Of a DNA stretch of 6,058 nucleotides, positions 1-5,863 are shown piece after piece (position 1 is the stretch's first letter; every line of letters begins with the position of its first letter). The translations under genes were made by a program, and so were the position numbers. Source of the stretch: Proteiniphilum sp. UBA4084 (lineage in GTDB: Bacteria > Bacteroidota > Bacteroidia > Bacteroidales > Dysgonomonadaceae); NCBI GenBank assembly GCA_002383605.1, contig DFYK01000071.1:526-6583 (forward strand). Reading direction: 5' to 3'. Below the pieces are notes generated by a model that ran no database searches, was not told the DNA's origin, and worked only from the letters and a program-made list of their open reading frames with translations.

Positions 1-1994
1 ATTGCGGCGGAAATATTTCCGATTATGTGGATGTGGAAGAACTCAGTAAGATGTTCCACAAGGAAGACGGTGTGGTCGTTTCAAAAGATGTCATGTTTGC
101 CTGTGCCGATTCCAACCAGAAGGCAATGGTGGAGGATATTCAGAAATATAATCTGGATGCAATTGTGGTGGCATCCTGCTCACCAAAGCTACACCTGCAC
201 ACGTTCAGAGCGGTAGCCGGACGGGCTGGACTGAACCCGAATAACTATGTGCAGGTGAATATTCGCGAGCAATGTTCATGGCCCCACAGCGACCGTCCGC
301 GGGAAGCAACGGTGAAAGCTGCCGGATTAATCCGTGCAGGCATCAATCGTGTTGCATATTCCGAAGCGCTGGACAGCATCGAAATTGAAGTCAAAAAAGC
401 GGTCATGGTGATCGGCGCCGGTATTTCGGGCATGAAAGCAGCCATCGACCTGGCACGCGCAGGCAATGAAGTGTATCTTGTAGAGAAAGATTTCTTTGTG
501 GGCGGTCACATTGCGCAGCAGGAAAAACTCTTCATGACGGGACAAAGCGGCAAGGAGATTGTGAAAAAACTGTATGATGAAATAAAAACATACAAAAACA
601 TCACTGTTTTCACCGGGGCAACCATCGGGAAAGTGACGGGTAGCCTGGGCAGCTTCAACATTGAGATAAAGGTGAAACCTCGCCATATCAATGGAAAGAT
701 GGACAAACAGACCGTGAACAGCGAACAGGAGGAAACCATTGCCCTGCTGGCGGGGTCGGTGCTTGTAACCACCGGGTTTGACAATTACGAACCCAAAGAG
801 GGAGAGTTCGGTTATCAACAAATCCCGAATGTGATCACGCTTCCCCAGTTGAACCGGCTGATGGAATTATCGCCTGAAAAGCTGATTTACAACGGAAAAG
901 AGATCAAAAATGTGGCGTTTATCTACTGTGTGGGCAGTCGCCAGAAAAAAGGCGAAAACAAATATTGCTCCCGCCAATGCTGTACCTCAACCATGTATAC
1001 GGCATTGCAACTGAAAGAGAAATACGGGAAGATCCAGAACTACCATCTCTACCGCGATATACGCACCTATGGCAAACAGGAGATTCTGTACGACCGGGCA
1101 TCGAAACAGGGCGACCTGTTTTTCAAATACGAAGAAAAGGAAATGCCGACGGTGGAAATGAATGGTAAAACGATCACATTGAAGGTGAAAGACTATCTTA
1201 CGAGTAAAAAAGAGATGGAGATAACACCCGATCTGGTCGTTCTCGTCACCGGCATGGTGGCAAGGGCCGATGCACCGCACATCTCCGAATTATTTAAAAT
1301 TCCGATTGGGAACGACCGGTTCTTCAACGAGATACACCCGAAACTGAAACCGGTGGAGACGGTGATCAAGGGGGTTTACATCGGGGGAACCTGTCAGGGT
1401 CCGAAAAACGTGAGCGAGTCGGTACAATCCTCGCTGGCTGGGGCCTCCAAGATCACGGCATTGCTGAAAAGCGGCACTGTAATGGGAGACCCGGTGGTGG
1501 CACGCGTGGATGCCGATGTATGTACCTGGTGCGGGAAATGTGCCGAAGTGTGCGATTATACTGCCATCAGGGAGACCGTCACCGAAGCAGGGAAACATAT
1601 TGCAGGTGTGAACAGAGGTGTTTGTACGGGTTGTGGTATCTGTGCCCCTGTGTGTCCGGTGAATGCCATTGAAGTAGCCAAATATACCGATCACGAAATA
1701 GAGTCGATGATTGATGGTTTTGCTTCCGCAGTGGAGATCAGGGAAGAAGAGGTGACCGCTGTAAACGAAGAAAAAGAGGATTTTGTGGCAGCACACATGA
1801 AAGAATATCCACAGATATGGAAAGATATCCTCACCACCCTCGACACGGAGAAGAAAACGATTCCCGAAATGGCAGACATTCTAAAGATTGCTCCCGAAAT
1901 GGTCACCTGGCACCTGATGACCATGAACAAATACGGCGTGGTATCCCCTGCAGGAACAAACGAAAAAGAAGAGTACTATTATTACACAAAATGA
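1..1994 (+). CDS. HdrA-like FAD/iron-sulfur oxidoreductase with C-terminal winged-helix-like domain (5' partial)
   Basis: The gene enters from upstream: the frame is open from base 3 (CGGNISDYVDV, the HdrA N-terminal signature, normally preceded by HC), so the GTG at 27 is not the real start. Numbering visible residues from base 3, the order is: N-terminal HdrA domain with ASCSP (Cys 59) and REQCSW (Cys 91); FAD-binding GAGISG at 138; the HdrA cysteine group CVGSR...YCSRQCC (Cys 309, 322, 326, 327); and two CxxCxxCxxxC [4Fe-4S] motifs (507-517, 541-551). HdrA proteins pass or bifurcate electrons through FAD and iron-sulfur clusters in cytoplasmic complexes. After the usual YTDHEIESMIDGF ending, about 80 extra residues follow. 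The last 50 read like a winged helix (IPEMADILKI, MVTWHLMTMNKYGVV, then a YYYY strand). The next gene is a QmoC-like membrane partner, so the likely role is quinone-linked electron transfer. Family certain; redox partner unknown. Confidence 0.93.
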   Translation, partial: CGGNISDYVDVEELSKMFHKEDGVVVSKDVMFACADSNQKAMVEDIQKYNLDAIVVASCSPKLHLHTFRAVAGRAGLNPNNYVQVNIREQCSWPHSDRPREATVKAAGLIRAGINRVAYSEALDSIEIEVKKAVMVIGAGISGMKAAIDLARAGNEVYLVEKDFFVGGHIAQQEKLFMTGQSGKEIVKKLYDEIKTYKNITVFTGATIGKVTGSLGSFNIEIKVKPRHINGKMDKQTVNSEQEETIALLAGSVLVTTGFDNYEPKEGEFGYQQIPNVITLPQLNRLMELSPEKLIYNGKEIKNVAFIYCVGSRQKKGENKYCSRQCCTSTMYTALQLKEKYGKIQNYHLYRDIRTYGKQEILYDRASKQGDLFFKYEEKEMPTVEMNGKTITLKVKDYLTSKKEMEITPDLVVLVTGMVARADAPHISELFKIPIGNDRFFNEIHPKLKPVETVIKGVYIGGTCQGPKNVSESVQSSLAGASKITALLKSGTVMGDPVVARVDADVCTWCGKCAEVCDYTAIRETVTEAGKHIAGVNRGVCTGCGICAPVCPVNAIEVAKYTDHEIESMIDGFASAVEIREEEVTAVNEEKEDFVAAHMKEYPQIWKDILTTLDTEKKTIPEMADILKIAPEMVTWHLMTMNKYGVVSPAGTNEKEEYYYYTK

Positions 1995-2002
1995 AACGAG
2001 CA

Positions 2003-2017
2003 TGATAATCATTATCA
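2003..2017. promoter_or_regulatory. Fur-box-like palindrome
   Basis: TGATAATCATTATCA is a perfect 7-1-7 inverted repeat that matches the classical Fur-family consensus TGATAATNATTATCA at every defined base. It lies 8 nt after the stop of the HdrA-like gene and about 170 nt before the QmoC-like gene. Iron-dependent control of an iron-sulfur protein would make sense. However, no clear promoter is visible next to it and the gap is A+T-rich, so binding is an inference. Confidence 0.4.
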
Positions 2018-2087
2018 CACAGGTACATGATTAAAGCGAGTTCCATACACCATAATGAAAAAAATGAATTAATCGTATGAAACCGAC

Positions 2088-2137
2088 ATGATTAAAATAA
2101 TCATTAAACACCCGAAGGGAATGATTATTTTAGTCAT
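2088..2137. repeat. 18-bp inverted repeat in the HdrA-QmoC gap
   Basis: The arms 2088-2105 and 2120-2137 are complementary over 18 bp with a single T-G wobble. They enclose a 14-nt loop that itself contains CCC-GAA-GGG. As RNA this would be a long A+U-rich stem topped by a small GC hairpin. It lacks the GC-rich stem and trailing T-run of an intrinsic terminator, so an operator, an attenuator or an mRNA-processing element is more likely. A 12-nt part of the left arm (2093-2104) recurs as a direct copy at 2167-2178, just before the next start codon. Confidence 0.65.
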
Positions 2138-2188
2138 CGAAGGTTACATATACCAACAAGAAAAAATAAAATAATCATATGAAATAAT

Positions 2189-3247
2189 ATGGCGAAAGTA
2201 AATCCTGAATTTGCAAAAGAATTAACAAAATACGGTGTTGGCGACTTCAACGCATGTTTTAACTGCGGAAATTGTACTGCGACCTGCTCTCTGTCGACCA
2301 ACGACAGTTCATTTCCACGGGAAATGGTACGTTATACCACGCTGGGTCTGGAAGACGAGATCAAATCATCGCTGAAACCCTGGGAGTGCTACTATTGTGG
2401 CGAATGTTCCAAAGAGTGTCCCCGTCAGGCCAATCCAGGCGAGCTGATGATGTCGCTGCGGCGATGGCTCACTGCGCAATACGACTGGACCGGGCTCTCG
2501 GGTCTGCTTTACCGTTCGCTGACACTTACCATCGCAGCACTGGTACTGGTGGCTGCAGGGGTCATTTTCTTTGCCCGCTCCGTAAACTTTGATGCTGAAA
2601 CATTGCTTCATACGGGTCACCGCTTCGAGATGCTGGCTATTGCCACCGTCTTTCTGGTGATCTTTGTACCCAACCTGTTGCGGATGTGGTATTTCACTAT
2701 TGTGAAAAACGGGGTGAAAGCACCGCTAAAAAACTATTCCACAGCTCTCTCCGAGCTTTTTATCCATATGTTCACCCAGAAAAAGGCAAAAGATTGCGAC
2801 GAGAAGGACAATTTCCGCTGGCTGGAACACATGGTGCTGGTCTTCGCCTATCTGTCGCTTCTCTTCACCACTGTTTTCCTCAACTGGTTCGGCACGGAGA
2901 GCCTTTTTATCGTCGTGCTCGGATATGTGGAAAGCCTGCTGATCTTCGTCATCACCGCCCATTTCGTCTCGGGAAGGATAAAGCGGAACAAGGCGCTGAA
3001 TACGTTTTCTCAACCTTCCGACTGGCTGTTTGTGATCTGGCTGTTGCTGATGGGACTGACCGCATTTGTGGTGCGTCTCTTTATCGACCTGAACATCCTC
3101 GAAAACAATATCTGGATGTACCTGATCCATCTGACTGTGCTGGCACAGTGGGCGATGATCATTGTCCCATTCGGCAAATGGACCCACTTTCTCTATCGCT
3201 CGTTTGGGCTCTATTTTGCCAGAATTAAAGCCATGCAGAAATCTTAA
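2189..3247 (+). CDS. QmoC-like protein: HdrC-type two-cluster ferredoxin domain fused to cytochrome-b-like membrane domain
   Basis: The 352-aa protein begins with a soluble domain carrying two CxxCxxCxxxC motifs, Cys 23/26/29/33 and Cys 67/70/73/77, each followed by the HdrC-like context (CTATCS, CSKECPRQANPGELM). The rest is a membrane domain with about six hydrophobic helices (roughly 108-130, 147-168, 212-234, 238-260, 279-299, 308-327). It carries histidines 214, 258, 313 and 333, which are candidate heme b ligands, and a PFGKWTHFLYR ending typical of NarI/DsrM/HdrE-like subunits. This HdrC-HdrE fusion is the layout of QmoC, which exchanges electrons between menaquinone and HdrA-like partners. 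The HdrA-like gene directly upstream fits that role. Known QmoC partners sulfate-reduction enzymes; nothing here shows that pathway, so the soluble acceptor or donor is unknown. The ATG at 2189 has no evident Shine-Dalgarno sequence, as is usual in Bacteroidota. Confidence 0.9.
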   Translation: MAKVNPEFAKELTKYGVGDFNACFNCGNCTATCSLSTNDSSFPREMVRYTTLGLEDEIKSSLKPWECYYCGECSKECPRQANPGELMMSLRRWLTAQYDWTGLSGLLYRSLTLTIAALVLVAAGVIFFARSVNFDAETLLHTGHRFEMLAIATVFLVIFVPNLLRMWYFTIVKNGVKAPLKNYSTALSELFIHMFTQKKAKDCDEKDNFRWLEHMVLVFAYLSLLFTTVFLNWFGTESLFIVVLGYVESLLIFVITAHFVSGRIKRNKALNTFSQPSDWLFVIWLLLMGLTAFVVRLFIDLNILENNIWMYLIHLTVLAQWAMIIVPFGKWTHFLYRSFGLYFARIKAMQKS

Positions 3248-3291
3248 GCAAGAGGTAAGATATATTTAATTATTACGAACGGGGTTCTCTG

Positions 3292-3311
3292 AAAACGGGA
3301 ATCCCGTTTTT
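3292..3311 (+). terminator. Intrinsic terminator after the QmoC-like gene
   Basis: AAAACGGG and CCCGTTTT form an 8-bp stem around an AAT loop, and the 3' arm runs into TTTTT. It lies 45 nt after the QmoC-like stop codon. The A-run on the 5' side makes it potentially bidirectional. It separates the redox operon from the sigma-factor unit. Confidence 0.7.
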
Positions 3312-3475
3312 ACCTCATAGTCAGACAGCAAAAGAAAGACTGTCGCAACTGTCTGTCAATAAATTCACATACTGCAGGAGAAAAAATTATGACTTAAAAA
3401 TAATATCTTTACTACAATTATTGATCTTTTCCCAATGACAGCAGGAATAATCGGGACGCAAGAAAATGCTCGACG

Positions 3476-3506
3476 ACCGTAGGAAAAGTTTTTTTTTGCT
3501 GTCTAA
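3476..3506 (+). promoter_or_regulatory. Putative ECF-type promoter, copy 1 (before the sigma gene)
   Basis: ACCGTAGGAAAA (3476-3487), a 12-nt spacer, then TGTCTAA (3500-3506), ending 27 nt before the sigma-factor ATG. The same two blocks with the same spacing recur at 4064-4094. A GGAA upstream block and a GTC downstream block resemble ECF promoters, although the distance between GGAA and GTC (15 nt) is slightly shorter than the common ECF arrangement. The spacer consists largely of a T9 run. Autoregulation by the adjacent sigma factor is inferred; a shared transcription-factor site is the alternative. Confidence 0.55.
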
Positions 3507-3533
3507 CTTACCAATGAATGGCAAACAACGCGA

Positions 3534-4070
3534 ATGTCGGACGAACAACTGATCAAGGAAATTATATCGGGTAACCAGGCTGCTTTTATGGCCCTGATGG
3601 AGAAATACCAGCTACAGGTATTCCACACTGTCATGGGCTTTGTCCACACGAAAGAAGATGCGGAAGAGGTTACCCAGGATATCTTTGTCAGGGTATACCA
3701 GTCGCTTTCCTCCTTTCACCACGACGCGGAATTCTCCACCTGGCTCTACAGGATCACCGTCAACATGAGCCTCAACTTTCTTCGCAGTAACAGAAAAAAC
3801 CGGCTACTGCAATCCCTCGAAGCCATCTTCTCTCACCGCAGCGAAGAGAAGACCCCGCTGGAAGAGATGGAGCAAGTAGAACGCGACAAACGTATCCGTG
3901 AAGCGATAGATACCCTCCCTGAAAAACAGCGGATGGCTTTTATTCTTAGCCGTTACGAGGAGCTGTCCCAGAAAAAGATCGCTGCGGTGATGAACCGCTC
4001 CGAGGGAGCCGTGGAGCAGCTACTGCAAAGAGCCAAAGAGAATCTGCAAAAAAAATTGAGTACACCGTAG
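3534..4070 (+). CDS. ECF-type RNA polymerase sigma factor
   Basis: The 178-aa protein has the two-domain ECF layout. Sigma region 2 covers about residues 14-85, with the core-binding stretch DAEEVTQDIFVRVYQSL and the FSTWLYRITVN motif. A short linker (86-118) is followed by region 4 (about 120-175), with LPEKQRMAFILSRYEELS and a helix-turn-helix in KKIAAVMNRSEGAVEQLLQRAK. It would direct RNA polymerase to a small regulon, probably including its own unit. The ATG at 3534 is the only in-frame ATG after the stop at 3504-3506. The next three genes (small membrane protein, Spy-like sensor, secreted EF-hand protein) suggest control by an envelope or metal signal. Its stop codon (TAG, 4068-4070) is embedded in the second copy of the bipartite promoter-like motif. 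Confidence 0.95.
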   Translation: MSDEQLIKEIISGNQAAFMALMEKYQLQVFHTVMGFVHTKEDAEEVTQDIFVRVYQSLSSFHHDAEFSTWLYRITVNMSLNFLRSNRKNRLLQSLEAIFSHRSEEKTPLEEMEQVERDKRIREAIDTLPEKQRMAFILSRYEELSQKKIAAVMNRSEGAVEQLLQRAKENLQKKLSTP

Positions 4071-4094
4071 GAAAACAGCGGAATGATTGTCTAA
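4064..4094 (+). promoter_or_regulatory. Putative ECF-type promoter, copy 2 (before the anti-sigma gene)
   Basis: ACCGTAGGAAAA (4064-4075), 12 nt, then TGTCTAA (4088-4094): both blocks and the spacing are identical to copy 1, while the spacer and flanks differ. It overlaps the last codons and stop of the sigma gene and lies about 104 nt before the anti-sigma-like ATG. It would give the downstream three genes their own promoter. The 4071-4197 gap holds no gene that I can support. Confidence 0.55.
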
Positions 4095-4197
4095 TTAGTA
4101 AAAGAACGAATAAAAATGAAAGTGACGGCATTTTAAGACATACAGGTAGATCATTACAAATCATGTAGTTTCACATTAATAAAGCCAATGGGTCACA

Positions 4198-4491
4198 ATG
4201 AAAACAGAACATCATATAGACGAGTTTATCCTTCATGAAAAGGAGACGGTTCCCAATCCGTACCTCTCCACCAGGGTCATGGCGAAAATTGAAGGGTTGG
4301 AAAAAGTGGAGAGAAAAAAAGCTTCTCTCTGGCCGACCCTTGCCCTTGCAGCCAGTATAGCAGCAGTCGCTTTTCTGGGGGTTTCCATTGGAAACAGCTA
4401 TGTGGAAAGCGGAACACCAGAAAAGATATTGAATATCAACGACAGACAGATTGAGAGTTTAGGCTATTATAATCTTGATGAGAATGAATAA
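4198..4491 (+). CDS. Small single-pass membrane protein, putative anti-sigma factor
   Basis: The 97-aa product has a charged N-terminal part of about 43 residues (with NPYLSTRVMAKIEGLEK), one hydrophobic helix at about 45-65 (LALAASIAAVAFLGVSIG), and a short outer tail of about 30 residues. This is the size and layout of small anti-sigma factors such as CnrY, where the cytoplasmic stretch holds the sigma factor at the membrane. Position directly after an ECF sigma gene supports the call. It has no HxxxCxxC zinc anti-sigma motif and no cysteine at all, and no sequence signature I recognise with certainty, so the function rests on context. The start is fixed by a stop codon at 4180-4182 in the same frame. 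The 3' end overlaps the next gene, which suggests translational coupling. Confidence 0.75.
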   Translation: MKTEHHIDEFILHEKETVPNPYLSTRVMAKIEGLEKVERKKASLWPTLALAASIAAVAFLGVSIGNSYVESGTPEKILNINDRQIESLGYYNLDENE

Positions 4492-5047
4492 GACAATAAA
4501 AATACTCTGGGTTGCCATCGTACTACTGGTCATGCTGAATCTGACAACCATCGGTACCATTCTCCTCCGGAACCGTGAGAACAGTCGGGACAATACCGCC
4601 ATTGTACTCGATGAGGACCAGCAGAATCCGCTCACCGGCAGATACTTCAGACAGACACTCGGTTTTGATGATGCACAAATGAATATTTTCAGGGAAGCTC
4701 ATCGTTCCTTTCAATATAGGGCGAACGATTTGATCTTCGGGATGGATTCCCTGAAGAACGAGATGTTCGCGGAGCTGAACAGCCCGACACCCGACACTAT
4801 CCGGCTGAACGATCTTTCAGAAAAACTGGGGAGTTACCATGCCGAACTAAAAAAAATCACCAATGCTTTTTATCTTCAACTGAAGACTGCCTGCAACTCC
4901 ACACAATGTGACCAACTGCAACAGGCTTTCCTTCCACTTTTCCGTGACGGTACCATGAACCGGGGCAGAGGTTATCAATGGAACGACAGTATTGGCAGTG
5001 GTCAGGGAAACAGACACCGTTACGGCCGTCGGGGAAGAGGAGAATAA
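4484..5047 (+). CDS. Membrane-anchored Spy/CpxP/CnrX-like periplasmic protein
   Basis: From ATG 4484 the product is 187 aa. An N-terminal hydrophobic helix (about 7-28) without an obvious cleavage site suggests a membrane anchor. The rest should be periplasmic and largely helical: an LGFDDAQMNIFREAHRSF segment (59-76) recalls the LTxxQ repeat of Spy/CpxP proteins, and a second helical region spans about 105-150. Candidate metal ligands are His 73, His 119 and the pair Cys 137/Cys 142. The tail (160-187) is rich in Gly, Arg and His. Anchored Spy-like proteins beside an ECF sigma factor and a small membrane anti-sigma factor are typical of CnrX-type metal sensors, so a sensor role is inferred; a chaperone-like stress protein is the alternative. 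ATG 4478 in the same frame (MRMNK) and TTG 4475 are other possible starts. ATG 4484 overlaps the preceding gene by 8 nt. Confidence 0.82.
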   Translation: MNKTIKILWVAIVLLVMLNLTTIGTILLRNRENSRDNTAIVLDEDQQNPLTGRYFRQTLGFDDAQMNIFREAHRSFQYRANDLIFGMDSLKNEMFAELNSPTPDTIRLNDLSEKLGSYHAELKKITNAFYLQLKTACNSTQCDQLQQAFLPLFRDGTMNRGRGYQWNDSIGSGQGNRHRYGRRGRGE

Positions 5048-5177
5048 CGCAGGTAACCTGGTATGGAAATTGATTCGGGGAATACGTAAAGTATGAAAAT
5101 TACAGAGGACAAGGTAAATGAATGAAAGAAGTAAAGCGATTATAATGAATTAAAAACAAACCAATTAAAAATCAAAA

Positions 5178-5504
5178 ATGATGAGAACAAAAATTTTATT
5201 TTCAGCACTGGCAGTGGTACTCTCAGTCGGAATAGTTTCCGCACAGGAGCAGGATAAAAAAGAGAAGGTCACCACAACTCAGCAAGGTCCCGCCTTTGTG
5301 GATAAAAACAACAATGGTATCTGCGACAATCTCGAGAATGGCACACCCGGCAATCCGAATGCCAACGGGAAGCAACGCCTCCTCGACGGTAGCGGTAAAG
5401 GGAAGGGAATGGGTTGCGGCATGCGGAACGGACGCGGTGGCGGCAGAAACTTTGTGGATGCCAATAAGAACGGTATCTGTGACCGGAGAGAGGTGAAAAA
5501 ATAA
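5178..5504 (+). CDS. Small secreted protein with two EF-hand calcium-binding loops
   Basis: The 108-aa precursor has a clear signal peptide (residues 1-22, cleavage expected after VSA, before QEQD). The mature protein carries two near-identical 12-residue EF-hand loops. D42-N44-N46-G47-D50-E53 and D94-N96-N98-G99-D102-E105 fill positions 1, 3, 5, 6, 9 and 12 exactly, both within FVDxNxNGICD. Each loop has a cysteine at position 8 (Cys 49, Cys 101). Between them lies a Gly/Lys/Arg/Asn-rich linker with a third cysteine (Cys 80). The flanking helices of a normal EF-hand are not obvious, so the loops may act as dockerin-like ion-binding elements. It follows the sensor gene after 130 nt with no terminator in between, so it probably belongs to the sigma-controlled unit. 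Ca2+ binding is predicted from the motif; the biological role is unknown. ATG 5181 is an equally possible start. Confidence 0.85.
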   Translation: MMRTKILFSALAVVLSVGIVSAQEQDKKEKVTTTQQGPAFVDKNNNGICDNLENGTPGNPNANGKQRLLDGSGKGKGMGCGMRNGRGGGRNFVDANKNGICDRREVKK

Positions 5505-5509
5505 TCTTG

Positions 5510-5540
5510 ATAATCGGGAGATATCTCCCGATTATTTTAT
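5510..5540 (+). terminator. Strong intrinsic terminator ending the sigma-factor unit
   Basis: A perfect 26-nt palindrome (5510-5535, arms ATAATCGGGAGA and TCTCCCGATTAT around TA) begins 6 nt after the EF-hand gene stop and runs into TTTTATATTTTTA. In RNA the innermost bases form the loop. It separates this unit from the PqqD-like gene. Confidence 0.88.
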
Positions 5541-5611
5541 ATTTTTATTCCGGTTTTCCTAACATCGTTAAACCAAAACGACAAAGGGTATATTTTTTTA
5601 AACAGATACCT

Positions 5612-5863
5612 ATGAACATACGAAAAAACATAGCAGTCAGTGAAACAGGATTCATCTTTAATCCGCTCACCGGAGACAGCTTCAGTGTAAACGAGACCGG
5701 TCTGTTTGTTCTTCAGAAACTGAAAGAGGAGGAAAATGAAGAAACGATACTGAAAGCGTTTCAGGAAGAATTTGAGCTCGACAGGAATACCGCCGAGATA
5801 GATCTTAACGACTTTCTGTCGTTGCTGAAGAGTTACCAGCTCACCACATATGAAGAGGCGTAA
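5612..5863 (+). CDS. PqqD-like peptide chaperone (RRE-type protein)
   Basis: From ATG 5612 the product is 83 aa, the normal size of PqqD family proteins. It has the family pattern: a short strand segment with FNPLTGDSFSVNETGLFVLQKL (about 16-37), then the acidic helical half ending in DLNDFLSLLKSYQL. PqqD-type domains bind a precursor peptide and present it to a modifying enzyme; many stand-alone homologues in Bacteroidota have unknown partners. The frame is open back to 5507, but that longer start lies inside the terminator hairpin and adds non-conserved residues, so 5612 is preferred. The last 14 nt overlap the start of the ATP-grasp-like gene, implying coupled translation and a shared task. 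A TATATTTT at 5589-5596 resembles the Bacteroidota -7 box, but no matching -33 element is clear. Confidence 0.8.
   Translation: MNIRKNIAVSETGFIFNPLTGDSFSVNETGLFVLQKLKEEENEETILKAFQEEFELDRNTAEIDLNDFLSLLKSYQLTTYEEA

Noticed and set aside
27..29. GTG at 27 as start of the HdrA-like gene
   Set aside because: The frame is open to the window edge and encodes the conserved CGGNISDYVDV just before it, so the true start is upstream of the window.
327..821. Long antisense open frames opposite the HdrA-like, QmoC-like and PqqD-like genes
   Set aside because: They oppose strongly supported genes, and their translations are low-complexity or Cys/His/Phe-rich without family motifs: shadow frames.
3322..3355. 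7-bp inverted repeat CAGACAG/CTGTCTG with a 20-nt loop after the first terminator
   Set aside because: Short arms and a long loop; not distinguishable from chance.
3435..3482. 15-codon ORF ending in CCG TAG inside the first promoter-like motif, mirroring the sigma gene end
   Set aside because: Too short to support as a gene; the shared bases belong to the repeated bipartite motif, which also has a second block after the stop.
3514..3552. 12-codon ORF (ATG 3514) overlapping the start of the sigma gene, possible leader peptide
   Set aside because: Very short, no recognisable leader features; most likely chance.
5094..5159. Two 10-11 codon ORFs in the gap before the EF-hand gene
   Set aside because: No conserved features; A+T-rich gap with frequent ATG. 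No terminator or clear promoter seen in this gap.
5507..5611. Longer N-terminus of the PqqD-like protein starting at 5507
   Set aside because: The extension would be translated from the terminator hairpin and its T-run and does not fit the family length.
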